Assembly: GCA_009746045.1 (NCBI GenBank) | Contig: RPFO01000080.1 | Coordinates: 6,521,817 to 6,585,816 of the forward strand | Direction: 5' to 3' | Source of the DNA: Mesostigma viride | Taxonomy: Eukaryota > Streptophyta > Mesostigmatophyceae > Mesostigmatales > Mesostigmataceae | DNA length: 64,000 bases | In this document: one piece after another, positions 17,719 through 27,591 of the stretch | How the letters are laid out: each line of letters opens with the position of its first letter | How positions within the stretch are numbered: the first letter of the stretch is position 1 | The notes under the pieces: generated by a model | Told to the model about the DNA's origin: nothing | The model's database searches: none | Seen by the model: only the letters and a program-made list of their open reading frames with translations | Program-made: the position numbers and the translations under genes

Positions 17719-19602
17719 TCAAATGAACAAACACAGCTTGAGCATCTCAAAATGATCCTCGAAATGGCGGTCCCCGCCCGCCCTGGCCTCCGCGGCGGCA
17801 TGCGCCACAGCCTCTTCCGCCCCTGCGTCCAACAGCTCCTTGCGGCAGGCGGGACGCGCCGTGAACATCTGAGGCCAAAAGGCCACCGTCTGCCTTACGT
17901 CCCCGAGGTTCATGAGCCGCAGCATCTCGTAGGACGAGCGGGAGCATAGGAGCCTAAGTGCATCCACAAACACCCTGGCGTTCTCCTTGGCCAGGCCCGC
18001 CATCCGGCGCGCGGCGGAATCCTCCATGCTGAGCGCCAGCAGCGCCGAGCTCGCCGTCGCCGCCCCCACCAGCTTCTCCATCCCCTCCCGCTGCAGGAGC
18101 TGGCGCACCGCAGCCTGGTCCCCCCGCGTCAGCGACTGGCGGAGCGCGTCCACAACAAGCTCCACGCACCCGTCGCTCACCAGCCGCCTCGCGTTGCCTG
18201 CGTCGGCAGCCAGCTCCGCGACCGCCTCGCAGGCCTCCTTCTGCACCGCGCCGCCGTTGGCGGTCCCGTCTGCGTTGGCACTGCGGAGCATGGCGACCAC
18301 GTGGGGGCATGCGGCGCGAAGCTTGGCGCGGACGCCAGCATCGTCGCCGCCGCACAGCTGCTTGACCGTGCGGCACGCCTCCAGCGCGTGCGTCCAGCCG
18401 GGGTCGCCTAGACAGGTGGGGAGGAACTTGGTGCTTGGCAATGAGGCGGGAAACAAGGTAGACTGCGCACGGTCGCCTCCCTCGCTGGGGCCACGGTGGG
18501 GCCGACCTGGTGGAGAGAGAGCGCCACTCGCCGGGCCTGCATCAGCGCTGTTCAGCCGACCGGCATCGGGGGAGGAGCGGTCAGGCGCAGCGGCTGCCGA
18601 TGGCGCGTAACTTGATGCCGCGATGCAGCACGCGCGTGCCAGGTTCTGGCATACGCGATCGCGTGCCATATTGCGCCGGTTGCGGCCCTCGCCGTGCGTT
18701 ACCCACTGGATGCCCTGGCAGACCAGGCGCACAAAGGCGGGGTTGTTGCTATCGCACGCGCGGTGGAGGGCCTCGTCTAGCGCGGGGTACACCTCCCGGT
18801 CGACACCGCGCAGCCACGCGCACATTTCCTGGAGCTTAATCGCGAAGACCATGCGAAAGGACAGGCAGCCGAGCGTGTCGCAGCACGCGTAGCTGGCGCG
18901 CGCCGCGTCGTGGCAAGGGACGGAGGGGTTCTCGCGACAGCTGGTGCACGTCCCCCCGCAGCAGCTCGCGCACGCGACGAGGCACCTCACGAGCGCATCG
19001 AAGACCCCCGAGGGGAGGAAACGGTCCGCGTGGATGCCGTCCATGCACAGCATGCGGATGCAAGCAAGGACGCCGTCCGCGACGTGCCAGCTGCGCGCCC
19101 GCGTGGCGCCGTCGAGCGCGAGCACCAGGTTTTCCAGCCCTTTGGTCTTGGAGAAGGCGGCGCGATTCTTCTCGTTGGAGGATAGCAGGTGGTTGAGCCC
19201 CTCGATGACAGCCCGTAGCGGGAGGCAGCAGCGGCGCGCGACAATGCGGTCGAGCGCGTCCGCGTGCAGGTCCACCGCGCCGGCCTTGCCCAGCACGCGC
19301 TGCTCCACGCTGCCCCGCTTGCATTGCCGACACATGTTCAGGAAAGCGGAGTCGCCGGCCTCGGCAGCTGTCATCTCCCAAAAGCCGTTCCATCGTTCGT
19401 CGTAGGCCATGTCGCGCGTCGCGCAGTTTGCTCTCGAAGCGCAATTGGTCGAGCGGTCCAGTTCTTGGGCTCCTGCTGCGACCAGCTCCTGGGCGTGGGC
19501 ATCCGTCAGGGTGCCGGCGGGCTCTTCGGATGCCTTGCCGTCCGGGGCCACCAGATGCTTGCAATATGGCTTATGTCTCGGATAGTGTTTTTTCTGGCAC
19601 TC
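17719..19602 (-). CDS. MYND-finger / ARM-repeat protein, large C-terminal exon
   Basis: The exon starts after the acceptor ggctggcgcag (minus strand, 19603-19613) with ECQKKHYPRHKPYCKHL. This is the second half of a MYND zinc finger (Cys-Gln, two His, final Cys), used for protein-protein contacts. The first half (CxxC...YC) must be on an upstream exon that I could not find in 19.65-21 kb. The remaining 600 residues contain Cys-rich helical repeats, a low-complexity Ala/Pro/Ser stretch at about residues 355-400, and ARM-like helices such as AVQKEACEAVAELAADAGNA and LVSDGCVELVVDAL. MYND plus ARM proteins are common in green algae, but no precise role can be given. The stop is at 17719-17721. 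The frame is GC-rich and intact. Confidence 0.75.
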   Translation of the reverse strand, partial: ECQKKHYPRHKPYCKHLVAPDGKASEEPAGTLTDAHAQELVAAGAQELDRSTNCASRANCATRDMAYDERWNGFWEMTAAEAGDSAFLNMCRQCKRGSVEQRVLGKAGAVDLHADALDRIVARRCCLPLRAVIEGLNHLLSSNEKNRAAFSKTKGLENLVLALDGATRARSWHVADGVLACIRMLCMDGIHADRFLPSGVFDALVRCLVACASCCGGTCTSCRENPSVPCHDAARASYACCDTLGCLSFRMVFAIKLQEMCAWLRGVDREVYPALDEALHRACDSNNPAFVRLVCQGIQWVTHGEGRNRRNMARDRVCQNLARACCIAASSYAPSAAAAPDRSSPDAGRLNSADAGPASGALSPPGRPHRGPSEGGDRAQSTLFPASLPSTKFLPTCLGDPGWTHALEACRTVKQLCGGDDAGVRAKLRAACPHVVAMLRSANADGTANGGAVQKEACEAVAELAADAGNARRLVSDGCVELVVDALRQSLTRGDQAAVRQLLQREGMEKLVGAATASSALLALSMEDSAARRMAGLAKENARVFVDALRLLCSRSSYEMLRLMNLGDVRQTVAFWPQMFTARPACRKELLDAGAEEAVAHAAAEARAGGDRHFEDHFEMLKLCLFI

Positions 19603-20340
19603 CTGCGCCAGCCAGCCACGAACAAATAGAGAGTAACCAAAGGGCATTTAGCCTGCTGTTTCCAGTTGCAGCTGCCACAGCACAGCTCAGCAAAAAGCAG
19701 GCAGCAGGACGCCGGCGCATTTCAAAAAATAAGCAGGCAGAAAACGTGGTTTCGTGCTTGGCTTTTAAAAGACAAGCCAACATGACTGGCAGATTGAGCC
19801 ACTCACTTGGGAGCAATAGTACACAGAGCGACACCTGCCGCATGACTTGTCACCCCGCTTCCCGCAGCCGAGATTGTCACAAAGTTGATTGCCATCCATC
19901 TTCCTTCCCGGCGGCAAACAATTGTTTTGGAAATGACTAAACAATGGCGCGATCGATTGACAGGCTCAGATACGCGCGCATTTACGTGCTGTTTGCGCCC
20001 GTGGCATGGAGACATGTACTACGCACGCGACGGTAAATGCCGCACATCCGGTCGCACGGCCATAACACCTTTCAATCATCCGGTCGCACGGCTTTTATAT
20101 ATAAATTCCAAGGCGTCGATGGCCCATCGATTTCTTCGTCCGACGGTTAAGATACTTTGCATCGTTTTATAAAATTTGCTGCCCGGCATCGGGCATAGTC
20201 CGGCTATCAGTCAGTGCCTACCAAGTCCTGTTGTTGTTTTTGTTGTTGTGTCCCCCAAACGTGAGTGCCTACATCCAGTCCTGTCACAGGTCAAGTGTCA
20301 ACGTCCTGCGGAGTGCGGACTATCAGATTGACACGTCTTG
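19603..20340. other. Upstream flank of the MYND gene, no gene seen
   Basis: This stretch should hold the 5' exon(s) and promoter of the MYND gene, but no convincing CxxC half-finger or exon can be pointed out. Short repeats of catccggtcgcacgg occur at about 20045-20095. Confidence 0.4.
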
Positions 20341-20365
20341 TCAGTGTTTCGATTAGTGGCGATAT

Positions 20366-20660
20366 GCCGCCAAATGTGGCGGTGTGGCACTTTTTTTGGT
20401 AAAATGTGGCGGTGCCTCCCTATTTGACAAGGCCCCCAAGAAGCCACAAATTGGCCGTGCTGTTCTACTTTCTAGTTTCGTTTCGCCACAGAGTGGCCGT
20501 GCCTGAAGTTCACTCTAGTACAGGTTACGCCACAATTGGCAGTGTCAGCCGAACTTCCGGCCGGCGTTCCGCCACGAATCTCCCTTTAGAAAAGTGCAAC
20601 AGTGCATACCGCTTAGTGCATGTTAGTAGCGCCAAGTGGCCCGCTGGCCGCTGGACAGGT
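20366..20660. repeat. Cluster of GCCAC..GTGGC quasi-palindromes
   Basis: Variants of cgccacannntggccgtg recur: gccgccaaatgtggcggtgt (20366), aagccacaaattggccgtgc (20441), cgccacagagtggccgtgcc (20484), cgccacaattggcagtgtc (20529) and gccaagtggcccgctggc (about 20630). A second cluster lies at 24824-24931. The spacing is irregular, so it is not a simple tandem array. Confidence 0.65.
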
Positions 20661-22140
20661 TGGGCACTGAGCAGTGACTACCGTAGTGAGCTACAGTAGT
20701 AGCTACTGTAGACCGGTGCAGTGTGCAGTGAGCTAGGTAGAATAAGAATCAACCATAGTCTTGTCCAATCAAAATCATCGTCTTCGGAGCAGTGTCTTAG
20801 AGACGACAGTATCCTCGAATCCATCGTCGAGAATGGGGACCGAATCATTGCGACAACGATGTATAAAAAGTACGAAAAAGTACGCAAAAGTACGAACGCA
20901 AACGAGCAAGTGCGGCAAAATGCGTCGAACTGAGGATTAATAGGGGGGGTGACTTACAGCCATGCTATTTGGGGGCCCAATACCGCCACCGCCAGGTCGA
21001 AATGTCCGGCCCCCATATTGAACTCAGGGTCCAATGCCAACCGCCGGAATGAAACTTGCTGGCCCCCAGTATGCTAGCGCCCCCCTGGGGCGCCGCCACC
21101 GGTGCGCCGACAGCCGGCCCCCATATGCCCCCCCCCAACGCGCTGAATTCGTGTTCAGTGACCAGATCACACTTTGATCCGGGAGCAAAATGATTGGCTG
21201 TACGTTACGAACAAAAAACGAAATTTTAGTATCTAAGTTCCGCAGCGCTTGCTGAATTTGCTCCCTTTCCAAGGCCCGCTGACAATACTTGAGAAATTCA
21301 CCAATGAATGTTCGGTTTGAAACTGACCATGGATTGTTACTGGTCGATACACCTGGTGTTGCTCACGTCGGAAGCCCGGGGGCACTTTCCCCGCTGAAAG
21401 GTGTCCGCGGAAGCGGCTATTGTAGCCAACGCGGAAGCGTGTGAAGACAACGCAGCAAGACCGCAACCAAGACAGCAGCAAGACAGCAACGAAGACAGAA
21501 GGGGGCGGAGTTGTGCACGCGTACGCGGAACTCGGCCAGCCCCTCGCCGGCTATGTCGGATAACTAAGCCATGGAACCCTCGAACGTTGAAGAAGAGGGT
21601 GGTGACATAGCCGGCTCAGGCTATTCGTGCCACGCTTTTCCGGGCCGTGACATATGCAGACATTACCCATTGGGCTGGGTTTCTCGACGGTGTGTGAGAC
21701 CCTATGCCGCGGACAATTCAAGTCAGGCACTGGACCCATTTGCACGTAATTAATTATCCCTGCTACGGTCGTGGCATGCTAGGGTGAGTTTTATGTAGCA
21801 TTTGGTACTTGGTGTGTGTCTGTCTCGAAAGTGGGCAAGTGAGGTGGTAAAATTTTATCAACGTTTTCATTGGGGACCCAGTGAGCATTATCCCGTATGT
21901 GATGATGATTGGAGCTAGGGCGGCTCGTCTGACATCTACGTACCTTGAATCTTACCTTTTATCCTTACATTCCAGTCTCTTTTCATACATTCCAAACAAC
22001 TGGTCTAAGACATGCACGGGGCTCGGCGTGCCATGCTTCCACGTTCGTTGTCTCTTTTCATACAATAGTTGTCTCACTTAATAAAAAATGTTTAAGACAA
22101 AAATCAAGTAATGTTTGTCAAGGAATATTTGTCTTAATTA
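20661..22140. other. Intergenic stretch without a supported gene
   Basis: It contains three aaaagtacg units (20866-20895) and two GGCCCCCATAT modules (21008-21018, 21116-21126). One inverted copy of the module lies at 24562-24572. Open frames are short and show no recognisable domain. Confidence 0.4.
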
Positions 22141-22153
22141 ATTCCTCGATTAA

Positions 22154-22233
22154 ACTCGTGCTCCCGTTGGGGAGTCACGGAGTATTAATTAATTACGGAG
22201 TATTAACCCCGTTGGATGGATGGATGGGAGCAC
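22154..22233. repeat. Short element with CGTGCTCCC ends and three GGAT units
   Basis: tcgtgctcccgttggggagt begins this segment, and ggatggatggatgggagcac closes it, so the ends are inverted (CGTGCTCCC/GGGAGCACG). The inner part has two copies of cggagtattaa. A divergent copy at 22427 has the same left half but runs into a ~950-bp GGAT array. Confidence 0.5.
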
Positions 22234-22466
22234 GATTAGTGGGCACCATACTAGGAATCCATCATGAAATATGTGCTACATGACCTCCCCACGGAGGCAT
22301 GTTATAATTTAATTTAATTTAATTTAATTTAATTTGAATACTCTGAATAGTTGTCTTACTTAACAAGATAAAGTCTGTACATGTCTTGTGGCATCATGCG
22401 GCACCTGTACAATGTGCCCATAATTAAACTCGTGCACCCGTTGAAGAGTTACGGAGTATTAACCCC

Positions 22467-23415
22467 GATGGATGGATGGATGGATGGATGGATGGATGGA
22501 TGGATGGATGGATGGATGGATGGATGGATGGATGGATGGATGGATGGATGGATGGATGGATGGATGGATGGATGGATGGATGGATGGATGGATGGATGGA
22601 TGGATGGATGGATGGATGGATGGATGGATGGATGGATGGATGGATGGATGGATGGATGGATGGATGGATGGATGGATGGATGGATGGATGGATGGATGGA
22701 TGGATGGATGGATGGATGGATGGATGGATGGATGGATGGATGGATGGATGGATGGATGGATGGATGGATGGATGGATGGATGGATGGATGGATGGATGGA
22801 TGGATGGATGGATGGATGGATGGATGGATGGATGGATGGATGGATGGATGGATGGATGGATGGATGGATGGATGGATGGATGGATGGATGGATGGATGGA
22901 TGGATGGATGGATGGATGGATGGATGGATGGATGGATGGATGGATGGATGGATGGATGGATGGATGGATGGATGGATGGATGGATGGATGGATGGATGGA
23001 TGGATGGATGGATGGATGGATGGATGGATGGATGGATGGATGGATGGATGGATGGATGGATGGATGGATGGATGGATGGATGGATGGATGGATGGATGGA
23101 TGGATGGATGGATGGATGGATGGATGGATGGATGGATGGATGGATGGATGGATGGATGGATGGATGGATGGATGGATGGATGGATGGATGGATGGATGGA
23201 TGGATGGATGGATGGATGGATGGATGGATGGATGGATGGATGGATGGATGGATGGATGGATGGATGGATGGATGGATGGATGGATGGATGGATGGATGGA
23301 TGGATGGATGGATGGATGGATGGATGGATGGATGGATGGATGGATGGATGGATGGATGGATGGATGGATGGATGGATGGATGGATGGATGGATGGATGGA
23401 TGGATGGATGGATGG
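22467..23415. repeat. Uninterrupted (GGAT)n satellite, about 237 units
   Basis: I see no interruption in the tetranucleotide from 22467 to 23415. The right flank (gggagcacacaatcctaccg) matches the flank after the satellite ending at 14022. Long Met-Asp-Gly-Trp and Ile-His-Pro-Ser frames here are artefacts. Confidence 0.97.
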
Positions 23416-23484
23416 GAGCACACAATCCTACCGGTCTATCTAAACTAAAACGCACACAATTCTATTGGTCTAATATATCTAGCT

Positions 23485-23595
23485 AAACTAGACACTAGAT
23501 AGCTAGCCCCACCCATTCCATCCCATTTCCTTTCCACAGAGGACTTATGCTCACGTGACGCAGTTACGTGTAAATTAATTAATTAATTAATTAAT
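23485..23595 (+). mobile_element. LINE 3' end fragment on the + strand with (TTAA)n tail
   Basis: The 3' terminal segment seen at LINE copies 1 and 2 recurs in opposite orientation: ccattccatccca, then gaggacttatgctcacgtga, followed by a (ttaa)n tail at 23574-23595. Only the last ~90 bp of the element remain. The (GGAT)n satellite lies just upstream. Confidence 0.7.
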
Positions 23596-23660
23596 CTAGG
23601 GTGGCCGGCCCCTAGGGTTGGTCACATTCTATCTATCTTTATTTTCATAAAGGGTGCCAT

Positions 23661-23865
23661 CAAGGGCAAGGGCAAGGGCAAGGGCGAGGGCGAGGGCGAG
23701 GGCATGGGCAAGGGCAAGGGCAAGGGCAAGGGCAAGGGCAAGGGCAAGGGCAAGGGCAAGGGCAAGGGCAAGGGCAAGGGCAAGGGCAAGGGCAAGGGCA
23801 AGGGCAAGGGCAAGGGCAAGGGCAAGGGCAAGGGCAAGGGCAAGGGCAAGGGCAAGGGCAAGGGC
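23661..23865. repeat. (GGGCAA)n hexanucleotide array
   Basis: About 34 units of gggcaa lie here, with gggcga variants near the left end and one gggcat unit. No gene overlaps it; the Gly-Lys and Leu-Pro frames are artefacts. Confidence 0.95.
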
Positions 23866-24032
23866 CATATAAGGGATGAAATGGACGCCAAGCGCGTTCT
23901 AGAATGCAACTGCAAGTTTACTTTAGTATTTGAAATTACCATTACGTAGTTGCTAGTTCGATTGGTCCAACATGGAGACTTGGGGACGGATTTACGTCAC
24001 GTTTGATGTCACACCATCGCAATAGATGGCAA

Positions 24033-24410
24033 TCACAAGCTCGTCATTGATGGCATTTGAACCATGCGGAAGTTGGCAAGCCGAGAAAGACGCCTCGCTA
24101 TCTCGGCTATCTGTCCATGGACGATGGTGAAGGTTGCTCGCAGGGTTTGCTCACGATGGGGGACGAAATCGGCTGTCCCGTTCAATTGCATGGTGATCTC
24201 GCCGGCATCCAATAACGGGGCCAAAACGGAGGCCTCCCCGGCCGATATGAGGCCTACTTGGATCCCGGGAGGCGAGAAAACGTTGATAGCATTGCGATCA
24301 TATTTGTTGTCAGGCTCCCGGGCCCAAACGGCAATGTCCTCGTTTGGGACGCACTTATTGTCGTAATAATGTAACCCTTTGAGGGTGACGTCCGCTTGGC
24401 ACTCAACCAT
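24033..24410 (-). CDS. Small HIRAN-domain protein
   Basis: The 125-residue frame matches one complete HIRAN domain. LKGLHYYDNKCVPNED forms the first strands. VWAREPDNKYDRNAINVF is the signature that lines the DNA 3'-end pocket in HLTF-type proteins. VGLISAGEASVLAPLLDAG is the helix that follows. HIRAN domains are known from HLTF/Rad5 remodelers, where they bind free 3' ends at stalled forks, and from small stand-alone proteins. No helicase or RING segment is visible within 1.5 kb downstream, where the next features are a LINE tail and satellites. It may be a stand-alone protein, an isolated exon or a gene fragment. The Met at 24410 is the first in the frame. The neighbouring genes give no functional hint. 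Confidence 0.7.
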   Translation of the reverse strand: MVECQADVTLKGLHYYDNKCVPNEDIAVWAREPDNKYDRNAINVFSPPGIQVGLISAGEASVLAPLLDAGEITMQLNGTADFVPHREQTLRATFTIVHGQIAEIARRLSRLANFRMVQMPSMTSL

Positions 24411-24559
24411 GCTGGAATAATCCGGAACAAAACGTGTGCACGTATTCCTATGCCCCCTAAACGCCGCTTATTCCTAGTGCAGCTGGAAACACCCGCCGAA
24501 GTCCAAACACTGCAGACGAGCACTTGCCACGTGGCAAATCCCCTTTGGCAGTAGGCTCG

Positions 24560-24935
24560 CCATATGGGGGCCATGACCAGCCGCCGGCAGGCTATTTCAG
24601 CCGCAGCCCCTATATTTATATAGGGGCCAGACCAATGCAGCCACCGGCAGCCTTGGGGCCAGACCCTAGTACCCGTGAAATTTTGGCTGGGCATGTCACT
24701 CCTCCTGGATTAATCTACACGGGCGGCCGGCAGGCAGAGACCCGCCCTGTATACTCAGCCAGTACGGCGCCGCGCCGCGCTGACCCCGCCGTTCTACTTC
24801 CAATGAATGGTTGGAAAGCCAGCCCGCCACACGTGGCCGTGCCAAGCCCAATTTTAATTGGCTTAAAGCCACACATTGGCCGAGTCAACGGAAGTTTTTG
24901 TAGTTCAAAACGCCACAAGTGGCCTAGCGCCACTA
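24560..24935. repeat. Second quasi-palindrome cluster upstream of the HIRAN gene
   Basis: ATATGGGGGCC (24562-24572) and the near-perfect palindrome CCCCTATATTTATATAGGGG (24607-24626) are followed by cgccacacgtggccgtgcc (24824), aagccacacattggccgag (24867) and cgccacaagtggcctagcg (24911). The last group matches the family at 20366-20660. Confidence 0.6.
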
Positions 24936-25370
24936 GCAACAAAAACCTTAATCGAATCACTGCGTCTTGTCCGTCCGGTATCACGCCAATTTTACCCCGA
25001 CCGACTTGGTTGTCGCCGGTTCGCAAATTGTCGAACTGTCAAAATTGTCACTTCATTCACGCCGGCGGAGGTATGCGTCTTATTTAATTTCAAGGTACCT
25101 CTTAATTAATCTCGGCCCCCGCCTTCCGCTAATTTGCTAATTTGCTAAATTTGCTAAAAAAGAGCCAATTTTACCCCGACTACCTACGGACTAGGTTATT
25201 GTTGTTGTTGTTGTTGTGTCCCACGCCGCACATGATGGGCAGCAGAGAATCTGTAGTGGCCGAGGGCCGGATATATATTATAAAAATATCAAAGAGACAA
25301 CCTAATAAAATATACTTACTTACAACAGAGTGACATCACTCAAACCAAAGCAAACGCCCAGCTATAAACC
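24936..25370. other. AT-rich stretch, no gene seen
   Basis: It contains aatttgctaaatttgctaa repeats (25131-25158), a (ttg)n run at 25200-25215 and ggccggatatatatta (25266). The last also appears at 25373 in front of the LINE 3' region and, changed, in a cyclase intron at about 10852. Confidence 0.4.
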
Positions 25371-26296
25371 GGGCCGGATATATATTCATTGAGAATGATA
25401 GATTACGGAGGTGAGATAGGCATGCAACATAAGGAAAAACCCGATAACTGGGAGAATAACCCTGAAGAAATTAATAGTAATCTGACACAGACATCCAAGG
25501 ATCACGCCAGCGGCACAAGGTACAACTAACTATACATCACAAAACTACACACAGCAACAGCGCTGCCGGCCCACCATGCAGGCCTGGAAGGGATCTAGAC
25601 CGCATGGGTCGCGACAAAGTCGGCCCGGGTGCGGCGGAATAACACATCAGCCACGGTGCGAGTGAGGGCGAGTGACAGGCGCTGCCGCCAATACGAGGAC
25701 CACGTGCGGGCCGACCACGGGGCGGTCTGACCCTCGAGGTCGAGGCGGTCTTCACGGCGCTGGCAGCACTCGTGGAAAAACTCCGCTGTCTTGGGGCCCA
25801 TGGCCCCGAACTCCTCAAGGACAAAGGGGATGACCCGGTGGGGCCCCACATTGCCGTAGGAGGCAAACTTGTCGCGCTCAGCCACAGTGGCAGCAGCGCC
25901 GGCATCCACAGCCGCCCGGAGGATGTGGCGACCGGAAAGCGGCCGAGCCACGGAGACATCGATGAGCAGGTGGCAACCCTGCCCGTCGTAGTCAAGCACG
26001 GTAATGTCGGGGCGGTGGTTGGGTGAGTAGAGGGCGGCCCCATCCGCGTCCTCGCACTTGATGGTGGAGTGGGGAAAGACCGACCGAACCATGGCACACA
26101 CCACCCGGAGGAGAGCGGTATGGAGATAGAGGAACCAGTTCTGGTTCTGCTGGCCACCCATGCACGCGATGTAGTGCGTCCCAGTAGTATCCAGAGCAAG
26201 CCCGCAGCTGCCGCAGGATATATATAGTATCGGTGGTACTATCGGGGCACTGGACATGGACGGTTGCATCATCGGATACCTCACCGGATACCTCAC
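25371..26296 (-). mobile_element. R2-like LINE, 5'-truncated 3' fragment
   Basis: This minus-strand fragment has about 220 bp of untranslated sequence after the stop and a coding part for a restriction-like endonuclease. The upstream reverse transcriptase is missing. The exact ends are uncertain; no terminal duplication could be recognised. Confidence 0.6.
25595..26296 (-). pseudogene. R2-type restriction-like endonuclease domain (RLE) fragment
   Basis: CGSCGLALDTTGTHYIAC gives the Cys-Cys-His-Cys knuckle that precedes RLE domains. HRPDITVLDYDGQGCHLLID then supplies the PD...D catalytic core, followed by AERDKFASYG with the conserved Lys and Tyr. VIPFVLEEFGAMGPKTAEFF closes the domain. In R2-like elements this domain nicks the target DNA to prime reverse transcription, and it lies at the end of the single ORF, as here. 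The reverse transcriptase expected upstream is absent. The frame is uninterrupted for 233 codons. Confidence 0.7.
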
Positions 26297-26646
26297 CGTG
26301 TCGGATACCTATGCGTGAGTTCATAGCAAGATGTATCCTAGCAAGCGATCGCACGCCAAGTAGCCTCGATGGAGTGGCATAGGGGGTGAGCACATTACCA
26401 TATACGACATGGATACTTCCCGGATGCACGTCGACTTGGCCCCCGCCCCGCCCCTAGCCGGACTCGCAGCACGGGCCAGCAGTAGGCTCCTCGAGTATGG
26501 ACCTGGACCGGCGTGTGGGGTGGGCCATGCCGGGTCTGTTTGGTGGCGTGTGGTCGGTCGTGGTCAGTCGGGTCGGGCACAGCTAGTGCATCTCTAGAAC
26601 GGGGACGCGGGACAGGGCGTGGGTACAAGATGTAGTGGTGGGCTGT
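26297..26646. other. Flank between R2-like fragment and Gypsy copy A, no gene seen
   Basis: No frame here is supported. The minus-strand frame crossing it is the end of ORF1 read from the LTR of copy A into flanking DNA. Confidence 0.5.
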
Positions 26647-26651
26647 TGCGC

Positions 26652-27223
26652 TGTTACGCCGCAAGCCTCGGCCGCCACCTCTACCTCTACCGGTCCTGAT
26701 ACTACCTAAACTAGTGAGGCCGCTTCTATTTACACCCCTAGCGAAAGACGACCGAGACGAACCAGATCTCAATGCATTTACATATGTACTACTGTAATAT
26801 GCCATAGGCCATTTAATCAAACCCGTTTACTCCAGGAAAAGAGGAAGGAAACACAACTAAACTGCCGTGACCCAAGCCTATATGTGTTAATTCATTTAAC
26901 ACACGCCGAGTGCACACACAAGGGATAGAACGCGCATAAATGGTCACCAACGGTCCAACACGCTCGGGCCGACATGGCCCTCGCCTACAGATGCACGCTG
27001 GTCCACTACATCTACTGATGCACGCTGGTCCACTACATTCTACCACAGGATCAGGACCACTAGTAAGGTACGCGGCGCGGCGCCCAACGGCACCCAATGT
27101 ACCACAGTACTGTTACGAGGACAATAATGTCCCGGTAGGAGCCTAAACGTAAACCTGGGGACAACCGAGGCAAAAGACCTAATTTACGTCCGTAACTACA
27201 ACGAATTGTTACGCGACGTAACA
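26652..27223 (-). repeat. 3' LTR of Gypsy copy A
   Basis: It is identical by eye to 38520-39091. The ORF1 start it carries reads into flanking DNA and stops at about 26395. Confidence 0.95.
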
Positions 27224-27240
27224 CCTCCCCCCCACAAAGG
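27224..27240 (-). other. Polypurine tract of Gypsy copy A
   Basis: On the minus strand TTTGTGGGGGGGAGG directly precedes the 3' LTR, the position from which plus-strand DNA synthesis is primed. Copy B has the same tract at 40869-40885. Confidence 0.75.
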
Positions 27241-27591
27241 TAGGGAGCCCTCTCCCTACGCACAGGGAGGAAAACAAGGGGTAGGAAACCTAATGCACCC
27301 AGCACACACTAACACAGTCGGCAGGCCATCCAAGATACAAAGCACCAATAGTTCACACGGTCTCCACCACCACGCCTGGAGGTGTAGGGTTAGCCAGCAC
27401 CAAGCCTGGTGGTAGGTTCCCCTAACTGCCTGGAACAAAGTCCTTGCCGGGGGGAACGGCACTGGGCAGGACACACAGAGTAAACCAATCAGCACCAAGG
27501 ACCAAGAACGACCAGTCAACTGGCCAGAACATGAGGGCGACTCTACATACCGGAGGGACAACACCCTCAGGTCGGGCCTAAGGCCCTCTAT

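Noticed and set aside
22381-23486. Long open frames on both strands (over 300 codons)
   Set aside because: They are translations of an uninterrupted GGAT tetranucleotide, open in several frames at once.
23622-23949. Gly-Lys, Ala-Leu, Arg-Ala and Pro-Leu frames
   Set aside because: They come from the (GGGCAA)n array and exist in nearly all frames.
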